DNA from: an uncultured Oscillospiraceae bacterium
GTDB lineage: Bacteria; Bacillota; Clostridia; Oscillospirales; Ruminococcaceae
Assembly (NCBI GenBank): GCA_934462925.1
Contig: CAKSIT010000016.1
Location: forward strand, 1 to 64,000
DNA: 64,000 bases
Direction: 5' to 3'
Within the stretch, counting starts at the first letter, position 1. Each line of letters opens with the position of its first letter. The notes below the pieces were generated by a model. It ran no database searches and was not told where the DNA came from. It worked only from the letters and a program-made list of their open reading frames with translations. A program made the position numbers and the translations under genes. Below are positions 56,382 through 64,000 of this stretch, piece by piece.

Positions 56382-59120
56382 ATGAAATTCAAGAAATTTC
56401 TGACCGGTATGACCGTCGGGATCATGGCTGTATCTTCGGCGATAGTCTGCCAGGTTTCGGCCGGCGCTGTTGAAGCCACGCTTATCAGCGATGCTGCGGT
56501 CGAAAAATGGAAAAGTATTACGGTCGACTTCGGCAAGGCAGGCATTGCTGCCGAGAAAACTCAAGTCTGGTCATATCCTGTCCTGCACCCGAGGGGGCAG
56601 GGGACGGTCAGAGGCTGTTCAAGCCCATTCTTTCAGAGGACGACTGGGGCGACGAGCCGAAGTACATTGTATCCTACGACAGCAGCAAGACGGAGTTCAG
56701 CATTACAATTCCCGGTTCTGAGCTTGTCGGAAAACAATCGCTGATCATTCAGGCGTGCGATGTCGGCGTCAGTCTGACCGTAAAGGCGGTTGATTTTGCC
56801 GAGGATACCCGTGAAACTGTGTCTGCTCCCGAACTGCCGGTAAACATCAGGCTGGAGGCGTATCAGGACAGCAGCTGGCTCAGCGGCAGCAATGCGGCAA
56901 ACTGGATAGAGCTGACCAACATACTGGACGCAGAAACCATAGGCGACCTTTTCAAGAAGTACAAGAGCATCACGATATCCGCCGGTGAGTATTTCAGCGA
57001 CACGCTGGGTCTCGGCGCGGATGGGTTCGAGTATGTGCTGGAATACAATGCAACGGACGGCAATAACGAGGTTCAGTACGCCGGAGTATACGATTCGGTA
57101 TCCTATGCCGACGGCGGCTCATTCCCGCTCAACAAGCCGGAATACAACGGCTCTGACAGCGACAAGCTGAATTCCGTTGCGCTTTGTCTCAGAACAAAGC
57201 TTGAGGACGCCGAAAACGGCATGAGCCGTGCGGTCAGCGAAAAGGTGAGGAACCTTAAAGCCGGAGACACCATCACCATTCAGACAAGGGAGGATAAGCG
57301 CACCACCGCAGAGATTTCTCTCGACCTGCCGACAAACATCAGAATGGGCGCTTATACCGACGAAAATAATATCGGCGCGACTGCAAGCTACGAGTTCGAA
57401 GTTACCGACCAGTTCAATGTAAAGACGTTCGGTGAATTTGTTGACACATTCAGGGAGGCAAAGCTTCCCGCCGGGAAGTACATCGGCGATTCCCTCGGGC
57501 TGGGCGCCGACGGCTTTGAGATGAATATCGGTTTCATGGGCAGGGACGCCGGTGGCAACGAGTTCTGGGGCTGCACGATCAATGCCATATCTTATAAGGA
57601 AGGCGGCGTACTTTCTCTCGACAGCAGCGCTCTCTACTATCCCGGAAGCAGGGACGATTCTATTGCTCTGATTCATGTCTCTATCCGTCCGAGAACGGAA
57701 TACGTTGAATCCGAGGGCAAAAATCAGGCGGTCAGCGAAAAGGTCAGAAACCTTACGGACGGCACTGTCATTACTATCCGGACGGCAGAGGATACCCGCA
57801 GTGAGATAACGGTACCTGCGCCCACCGGCGGAATAGTGATGTACTGCTATCGCGACGAATGGAACGATGGAACGATGGCAAACGCAGATATTCCCGCCTC
57901 TTCCGTTTCCGGAATAACCATCGGCAAGACCACTGTAAAAGGAACTCAAGCAGACTGTCAAGACCATTTCCTCGTCGGGAAAACCCGTTTACACCAAGGA
58001 TTCCCTGAACCTTGGCAAGGACGCTTTCTCCTATGCGGTATGGCTGCATATGAAAAACGGTGAACAGGAGGAATGGTGGCGCGGCGAGTTAGTTTCTTTT
58101 GACGAAATCGCGACTGCCGATACCGAAAATATAGACGCCGAATTTGACGATTACGTTATCGAGGAGATAGGACTTACTGTCTTCCCCGTGATCAAAACGC
58201 TGCCTGACGGCAGATCACAGGCGGTGAGCGAGATTATCCGCAATCTTGACCCTGAGAAAACCGACAAGATATTCATCAACGACATGGAAGCCGCGGACGA
58301 TGATGAAGACGACATCAAGTACGACGGACTGGGCGATATCAAGGCAGAGGGCACAACGGTATTCAAGATGTCCGAATGGGATCCCGAGCAGCTTGATATC
58401 AATGTCGTCGGCATCGATCCGAGTTGGATAAGAACCGAGGACGACGTTATCATCGTCAAGGTGAAGTACAACAAGGATTACTATGACGAGTATTCAAAAC
58501 TTGTTATCGCCAAGAACGACGGCGATTACAGCGAGGGCTTCGCATATCAGTTCGGCGAGCGCGATTTCAATATCCATGTCCGCGTGGGCGAGCTGATGAA
58601 GTACTGGAACTGTAAGACCGTAAAGGAGCTTGCCGACAAGAATATGACGGTTCAGCTCTGGGCGCCGAAGGAGGGCGACAGCGTTAATTATCAGGTATCT
58701 GTCATTTCCCCTGTATTTTAGGAGAAGATAGAGGCTCATGCGGATAAGCCCGAGGACTACGTTCCCCCCGCTGTCAAACCTGAGACCGATAAGACCACCG
58801 CGCAGACCACAGGCTTAAAGCCCGGTACCGGAAATCCTGACGAAAAGGTATATGACACGCGATTTGTGATGTCAGTATCTTCTTCCGATCTTGTGAGCGG
58901 CAAAGGACTCAGGCTGGTGGCTTACATCACCATCAAGAGGCTGGATACCAACCAGACCGCAACTATATCCACGACAATATGCTATGACAGCATATCCGCA
59001 GTGGGCGACACAATATCCGCTGCCGATGGTCAGAAGCTGCTCGCTTTCGCGATATTGAACATTCCCGCAGGCGTTGATATTGAGTACACTTCCATCATAT
59101 TGAGCATGGCTGAGGTTTAA
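56382..59120 (+). pseudogene. Large secreted protein with three internal repeats, multiply broken
   Basis: A clear signal peptide (MKFKKFLTGMTVGIMAVSS, cleavage near VSAGA) opens the gene. Three repeats of about 150 residues follow, each with a LGLGADGFE-like (third: LNLGKDAFSY) and an (Q/R)AVSEKVRNL-like phrase: about 56850-57290, 57325-57800 and 57830-58265. The frame is broken near 56590 (one G short in gggggc), at the A-run 57937-57940 (one A too many) and by an in-frame TAG at 58719-58721, after which the same frame runs on to 59120. Intact, it would be about 910 aa. Two of three lesions are homopolymer changes, so sequencing error must be excluded. Confidence 0.78.
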
Positions 59121-59132
59121 GGAGGCTTCATT

Positions 59133-59282
59133 ATGAAAGAATACACAAAGCCCGAGGTAGAGATAATCAGATTTACGACCGAGGATATAATAACCACCAG
59201 CAGCGTCAGCAGCGGTATGGAAAACAAACCCGATCTTGACAACTCGGGCGCAAAGGACTTCAACGACCTCGACTGGATCTGA
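59133..59282 (+). CDS. 49-aa acidic peptide of the KPEVEIIxF...EDIITTS type
   Basis: ATG with a strong AAGGAGG 8 bp upstream. The N-terminal half is MKEYTKPEVEIIRF then EDIITTSS; the C-terminal half is Asp/Asn-rich and ends DLDWI. Short peptides with a similar K-P-x-x-E-I/V-x-x-F and EDI-T-S start occur in ruminococci, but their role is unknown to me. It follows the broken secreted-protein gene by 12 bp, probably co-transcribed, and precedes a hairpin. No modification enzyme, protease or exporter lies nearby in the window. Confidence 0.7.
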   Translation: MKEYTKPEVEIIRFTTEDIITTSSVSSGMENKPDLDNSGAKDFNDLDWI

Positions 59283-59316
59283 CGAATAACGTCTTGATCC
59301 CTGAATGAATAATTGT

Positions 59317-59344
59317 CCCCCGGAGCAGACGACCTCTCCGGGGG
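59317..59344 (+). terminator. Terminator-like hairpin
   Basis: A perfect 9-bp stem (cccccggag / ctccggggg) followed by atatcttgt. The T tract is poor. It separates the small peptide gene from the flagellin promoter. Confidence 0.55.
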
Positions 59345-59411
59345 ATATCTTGTGCCAAGGAAATTTTTCGGCAATTCTGTAATTTTTATATCAGAAAGAT
59401 ACATTTATCTC

Positions 59412-59440
59412 TTGACAAACGCAGTGACAGGATTTATAAT
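59412..59440 (+). promoter_or_regulatory. Sigma-A promoter of the giant flagellin
   Basis: TTGACA (59412-59417), a 17-bp spacer and TATAAT (59435-59440), 37 bp before the GTG start. Flagellin genes are usually read by sigma-28; no TAAA/GCCGATAA box was found. Confidence 0.78.
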
Positions 59441-59477
59441 TAAAGTGGTAATTTATGTTTCTGGACGGTGAGGAAAT

Positions 59478-62400
59478 GTGAGCATTATAAACGATACGGA
59501 AGGCTTTAAAACGCGCAATAATATGTCGCGCGCCTGCACAAAGCTTGCGCAGGCAACGCGGCGGCTCAGCTCGGGAAACCGTGTGAATTCCGCAGCGGAC
59601 GACGCCGCGGGCCTTGCGATATCCGAAAAGCTGCGCGCGATAGACCGGGGCCTGCGCCAGGGACTGCGCAATGTCAACGACGGTATAAACTATCTCGACA
59701 CCGTTGACGGCTGCGCGCAGGAAATGAACAATATGCTCCACCGTATGAAAGAAATTGCGGTGGAGGCGGCAAACGGCACGCTTGACAGCGTTGACCGCGA
59801 CGCGCTCGACCTGGAATACCGCCAGCTTATAGATGAAATTGGGCAGATAACCGATTCTGCCGAGTTTAACGGGATACCCCTGTTTGAGCGCCATCAGCCC
59901 GAATATGAAAAGAATGAGGGCGTTGTGGTACATGACGGCATTGTAAAGATAGACGGAAAGAACAATACCCTTGTTTTCGGATATACCAGAGACGGAGAAT
60001 CGCGCGAATGCACCGTCGAGATACCGTGCGGAAACTATACCGCAGAAGAACTTTCCGACGTGATAGATACGGTGCTGTGGGATAAGGAGCCGTCGCTGAT
60101 AATCGGCGTGAATACGGACAAGCAGCTCACCATACAGTGCGAGGACGGAAAGATAAACCACATCGGCGGAAACGGAGCTTCTCTGTTTTATGATATCAAG
60201 ATAGGCTCGTCCGACGGATATCTGCTTGGCGTAACAAAATTCCGCGACGATACGACCGCAAAACTTAGTATTGTCCCCGGAAAGAACGATATTATAGAAT
60301 TCCGTCTTGGCAACAATGACGACACAAAGTACTCCATACAACTCGACGAGGGGAGCTACACGCGCCCCGAGCTTGTCGCGCACATGAACGAAAAGCTGGA
60401 CGCTGCGGGACTGCCCTGCAAAGTTGAGGCGGTAATGCAGGAAAACAGCGACGGCTACAAAATAATAGGCATGAAGAGCGAAATCACCATGACAGGTCTG
60501 TCGGGAAATTTCCTGATGATAGACGAAAAGCCGCTGGTCGTTCACTCGCCCATATACGATATCTGCTGCTACAGCACCCTTGTAAACAGCGAGGCGGAAT
60601 TAAAGGCTACCCGCGACCTTTCGGGCGGAATTGAAATAGAGCGCGGACGAAACGATTATTTTGTGCTTAATGCAGGCTGGTACGACGGCGACGGCAATCC
60701 TCACACGGAAAAATTAAGGATAGACCTGCTTGACGCAGGCGAAAATCTCCGCAGCTACGCAAACACCGACGAACTTGTATCCCGAATAACCGATCGGCTT
60801 GCCGCGCTTGACTGCCCGATAAGCGTTGAGAATGATTCGGGCAGGCTTAAATTCACCACGCTTCAATACGGCAGGGAATGCAAAATCAGGCTTGACGCCT
60901 CCGATGTGCCGAGCCAATATATGAGATATGATCTGTTTGACTACGCAGTTCTCCGCAGGCTGTCGCCGGAAAACACCCGGTCAAAATACAGCGCGGCTTT
61001 TGTCACAGGCAGGAAAGAGCTGGACACAAGCATAGTTATACCCGAAAATAACAACAAGCTCACATTCACCGTAAAAACCGACCCTGACGGCACCCTCAGC
61101 GACGAGGTGATGGAGTTTGAGATACCGAAGGGCGTGTACACCCGCGCGGGGCTTCAGTCCGTGCTCAACGGTCTTATAGAAACAAAGTATCCGTCATTCA
61201 GGGACAAGCTTATTTTTTCCGTGGGCAGCAGGCTGTCTCTCGGCGCGGCGGGCGCGGACGGGTGGGAAATAACCTCCGTAAAGGCAGAAAAGGACACCGC
61301 TTACAGCCGCCTGATAGAAGGTCCGATGTATTACGACAGCATTGACCGGTCACATTCCTCCGGGCGGGAAGAGGAGCTGATATCCTACGGCACCACCGAC
61401 CCCGCGACGGGCAGGTCCAACGTTATTTCCACGGCGGGCAAAACCACCGAGGCGGTGAAATATTCGGATTATACTCCGTCCACAACCCCGGCGCGGCAAG
61501 ACGACCTTCTGCATTACAGCGCCGCAGGCGTTGAGGCGCGCAAGGGAACCACGCAGGGAAAAGACGAGTTTGAAGACTGGGTCGATCCGCCCGACAGCAG
61601 CTATACCCCGGCAACACTGCGCCTGAATAATGTCCTGACGCAGTTCAACACGGCGGGAACATCTATGCGGGATATAAACTTCAGCTTCAGCCTTTATGAC
61701 AGAAATAAGAAAAAAACCGACTTCTCCGTGAGTATCGCGAAAGGTTCGACGGCTGAACAGGCGGTAGAGAAGATAAGAAGCGCGCTTGGCGGCATGGCGG
61801 ACCTTAAAACTGACGGAAACAGCCTTGTTTTCACTTCGGCCGAAACGGGCAAGGACGTTGAGTTCTTCAATTATGGCGGAAATCTTATAAATACTGCATA
61901 CAGAAGCAGCCTTGCCTCGCGCGGGGACGCCGTTATCGACGGGGATAAGGTATATGTGCCCACAACGATGACGCTTGGCAATGCGGGGACGAATATCCCC
62001 TACGTCGCGGACGGCGCCAACGACCGCCTGAAATTCTCCGCAGGCGGCAGAAATTACGATATCCGCCTTGAACACCGCACATATAATTCCCTCGCGGATT
62101 TTGCGGCGGAAGTCAATGCGAAAATAGCGGCGGCGGACGGTGGCAGCGCCCTTACAAAGGTTACCGCAAGCGGAAACTCGCTTACGTTTACCGCGCCCCC
62201 TAAGGGTACGGGCGGAATAACTATCGACAGCTCGGGCACCTGCCCCATAAACAGGAAAAAGACGGTGACCGACGTTAAGAATTCGCCCTATTACGATGAC
62301 GCCTCGGGCACAGTAAAGGAACCTGCGAGCGTGCGTATATCCGGCGCGGACAGCCATTTCCCCATGACTGTCGACAGCACGAATAACACGATAACCATGG

Positions 62401-64000
62401 ATTATACCGCGCCCGACGCCGCAGATCCGACGCAGCTCAAACGCGAGAGCCTTACCATAACCGTACCCGACGGCGTCTATGCAAGCGGCGCGGATTACGC
62501 CGACGCGATAAATGCGGCAATAGCGGCAGACCCTGCGCTTAACGGGAAGATAAAAGCGAGCTATTCTTCATCGGGCAGCAATAAGGGACTGACTTTCACT
62601 ACCATAGCGGGCGGCGACAATGTTTCGCTGGGCAATATAGGCGGAAGTTCTAAAATAAATCAGTACAAGAGGACAAATCCCGCCGTGGGCGGTACGACCG
62701 TTCCCGGTGAAAATAAGGTCAAGTATCCCGCGTACATAAGAAATACCAATTTCGGCACGCTGTTTGACGGCGAGGGCGTTGAGATAAACGAAACCAACGA
62801 CCGCGTATCAATCAACATTGACGGGACGAATTACAGCTTTACGCTGACGCACGGCGTTTATGCGGGCAGCACGGGCAGAAACGCTCTTGTTTCGCAGCTT
62901 GACAATGGGCTTGCAGGCTCGGGCGCGACCGTAAGCGGCACAGGCGAGCTCAGGATAACCACTTCGTCCGTGGGAAGCGGCGCGTCTATCGACCTTGCGG
63001 GCGACAATACCGCGCCTTATTTCAAAAGGGCGCAGATGAGCGCAGCGCCGCAGAAAGCGGACAGGGATTTCAGACCTTGCAGGATAACCGGTAAGCGGAG
63101 CTTTTCATCAATTGATATAAAGGATTATTGCAATGAGTTCACGTTTGATTATTCCGACAACGGAAACTCGCAGAAGATAACCGTTTCCGTAGCGGAGGGC
63201 GCTTATACCATGCAGGGGCTTGCAGCGGCAATGCAGGCTAGCATAGACGGGCAGATAGGCGCGGGTCAGCTAAAGGTCGGCGCGGAGTCGGGCAAGCTGA
63301 GCATAACGGGTGTTAAGGTCGGAAACAGCCAGGCGTTCAGCAATTTCGAGGGCAGGCTGTTCAACAGGGTATTTCAGGATATTGCCTATTCAAACGTCAG
63401 GAACCATTCCGAAACAGTCGGTACAACAACCGGTTCTGCGGTTTCGTATATCATCGGCAGAAACGAGATGAACCCTGAAACTGCCGAGGAGATTGAAACC
63501 GACACGAACGTCATCATATATACAGGTCTGAACGACAAGCTTGTTTTCGACCTTACATACAAAGGCGAAGTTTATAAGGTGGATATCACAATTCCCGCAG
63601 GTGGATACAACCCTGAGGGAGTAGCGGACGCTATCCGGAAAGCGGGCAGGGAGACCCTTGCGAATATGCGGGACGTGAACGGCGACCCGCTTCCCGCTGA
63701 ATATTTCCATGCAACGATAGGCCTTGGCGCTATCGGCGTAAAGGACGAGCTGAATGTTACCATACCCAGCAATGACAAGCTGATACTGAGCTATATCCTG
63801 CCTAACAACGGCACGATAAAGCAAGCGGACGCGATAATAGACGGCGTGCGCGGAAGCGCAGCGTATAAGCTTTTTTATTCCGCAACGCAGTCGCCCAGAC
63901 CCACCCGTGTTATCGGTAAAGCGGACCTCAGCAACGGGCTTACAATAGAAAGCGGCGTCAATGATACTCTCACCCTTGAACTTGACGAGCAGAAGATATC
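59478..64000 (+). CDS. Giant flagellin-like protein, 3' end outside the window
   Basis: At least 1507 codons from the GTG at 59478 (GTGAGG 5 bp upstream), with no stop up to 64000. Residues 1-140 are a flagellin D0/D1 N-terminus: TRRLSSGNRVNSAADDAAGL, AISEKLRAIDRGLRQG, MLHRMKEIAVEAANGT and AEFNGIPLF. Then come about ten diverged repeats of roughly 80-150 residues with the pattern NDxLxF, a strand pair, an I(P/T)xGxYT-like turn and an alpha-helical LAxxIN segment, like the flagellin hook-IN motif. Starts are near 59950, 60260, 60640, 61040, 61620, 61990, 62370, 62790, 63110 and 63520, with another beginning at 63960. Typical flagellins have 250-600 aa. The C-terminal D0/D1 half cannot be checked here. 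Confidence 0.9.
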   Translation, partial: MSIINDTEGFKTRNNMSRACTKLAQATRRLSSGNRVNSAADDAAGLAISEKLRAIDRGLRQGLRNVNDGINYLDTVDGCAQEMNNMLHRMKEIAVEAANGTLDSVDRDALDLEYRQLIDEIGQITDSAEFNGIPLFERHQPEYEKNEGVVVHDGIVKIDGKNNTLVFGYTRDGESRECTVEIPCGNYTAEELSDVIDTVLWDKEPSLIIGVNTDKQLTIQCEDGKINHIGGNGASLFYDIKIGSSDGYLLGVTKFRDDTTAKLSIVPGKNDIIEFRLGNNDDTKYSIQLDEGSYTRPELVAHMNEKLDAAGLPCKVEAVMQENSDGYKIIGMKSEITMTGLSGNFLMIDEKPLVVHSPIYDICCYSTLVNSEAELKATRDLSGGIEIERGRNDYFVLNAGWYDGDGNPHTEKLRIDLLDAGENLRSYANTDELVSRITDRLAALDCPISVENDSGRLKFTTLQYGRECKIRLDASDVPSQYMRYDLFDYAVLRRLSPENTRSKYSAAFVTGRKELDTSIVIPENNNKLTFTVKTDPDGTLSDEVMEFEIPKGVYTRAGLQSVLNGLIETKYPSFRDKLIFSVGSRLSLGAAGADGWEITSVKAEKDTAYSRLIEGPMYYDSIDRSHSSGREEELISYGTTDPATGRSNVISTAGKTTEAVKYSDYTPSTTPARQDDLLHYSAAGVEARKGTTQGKDEFEDWVDPPDSSYTPATLRLNNVLTQFNTAGTSMRDINFSFSLYDRNKKKTDFSVSIAKGSTAEQAVEKIRSALGGMADLKTDGNSLVFTSAETGKDVEFFNYGGNLINTAYRSSLASRGDAVIDGDKVYVPTTMTLGNAGTNIPYVADGANDRLKFSAGGRNYDIRLEHRTYNSLADFAAEVNAKIAAADGGSALTKVTASGNSLTFTAPPKGTGGITIDSSGTCPINRKKTVTDVKNSPYYDDASGTVKEPASVRISGADSHFPMTVDSTNNTITMDYTAPDAADPTQLKRESLTITVPDGVYASGADYADAINAAIAADPALNGKIKASYSSSGSNKGLTFTTIAGGDNVSLGNIGGSSKINQYKRTNPAVGGTTVPGENKVKYPAYIRNTNFGTLFDGEGVEINETNDRVSINIDGTNYSFTLTHGVYAGSTGRNALVSQLDNGLAGSGATVSGTGELRITTSSVGSGASIDLAGDNTAPYFKRAQMSAAPQKADRDFRPCRITGKRSFSSIDIKDYCNEFTFDYSDNGNSQKITVSVAEGAYTMQGLAAAMQASIDGQIGAGQLKVGAESGKLSITGVKVGNSQAFSNFEGRLFNRVFQDIAYSNVRNHSETVGTTTGSAVSYIIGRNEMNPETAEEIETDTNVIIYTGLNDKLVFDLTYKGEVYKVDITIPAGGYNPEGVADAIRKAGRETLANMRDVNGDPLPAEYFHATIGLGAIGVKDELNVTIPSNDKLILSYILPNNGTIKQADAIIDGVRGSAAYKLFYSATQSPRPTRVIGKADLSNGLTIESGVNDTLTLELDEQKI

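Noticed and set aside
34583-58721. Reassignment of TAG to an amino acid in this organism
   Set aside because: In-frame TAGs occur in two genes, but TAG ends several intact genes at their expected length (ylbJ at 5039, the TIGR04086 protein at 3417, the GT4 at 31398). Mutation is the simpler reading.
59391-62357. Long minus-strand frames under the flagellin
   Set aside because: The plus-strand frame has a flagellin N-terminus, a promoter, an RBS and regular repeats; the opposite frames show no domain and no RBS.

Overview
The window reads as the chromosome of a motile, probably spore-forming anaerobe of the Oscillospiraceae/Ruminococcaceae type (Clostridia). The evidence is a YlbJ-type sporulation membrane protein, a fused SecDF, an ECF sigma factor with a one-TM partner, a dCache chemoreceptor, a flagellin, consensus sigma-A promoters (TTGACA-17-TATAAT) and a strong GC skew in codon choice in the left half. 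Species was not determined.

Left half (1-35.4 kb), GC-rich core genome: a 65-bp tandem repeat; a G5/3D cell-wall protein behind a long structured leader; a two-gene membrane operon and ylbJ next to a MITE-like element; a permuted papain-fold protein; a chemoreceptor; plsC and a lipid kinase; yajC; an operon rpe-rnfD-rnfE-rnfA-putative glycoside hydrolase in which the Rnf-like subunits have lost most cofactor ligands; guaB; a patatin/ACP-like/acyltransferase-like trio with degenerate active sites; glgP; a NusG-II protein; the sigma/anti-sigma pair; a serine hydrolase; secDF; a glycosyltransferase; a polar amino-acid ABC importer; an iron-sulfur gene cut by an in-frame amber codon; and the 3' stump of a polysaccharide deacetylase. 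Three dispersed repeat families lie between these genes.

Middle (35.4-59.3 kb), lower-GC accessory island: it starts where the deacetylase stump ends. It holds a decaying dTDP-dideoxysugar/undecaprenyl-sugar module (frameshifted 2,3-dehydratase, intact 3-ketoreductase, an SDR fused to the tail of a GT2, two frameshifted SMR flippase genes). An apparently working polysaccharide cluster follows: rfbA-rfbB, manC-gmd-rmd (GDP-D-rhamnose), Wzm/Wzt-type ABC exporter, coiled-coil methyltransferase, several GT4 enzymes and a YfhO-type membrane protein. The gene set matches an ABC-exported D-rhamnan. The island ends with a transposase remnant, a broken repeat-bearing secreted protein and a 49-aa peptide gene.

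Right end (59.4-64 kb): a flagellin-like reading frame stays open for at least 1507 codons and leaves the window. Behind a normal flagellin N-terminus it carries about ten diverged flagellin-hook-IN-like repeats.

No tRNA, rRNA or CRISPR array was seen. All domain calls come from reading motifs by eye; no database search was run.
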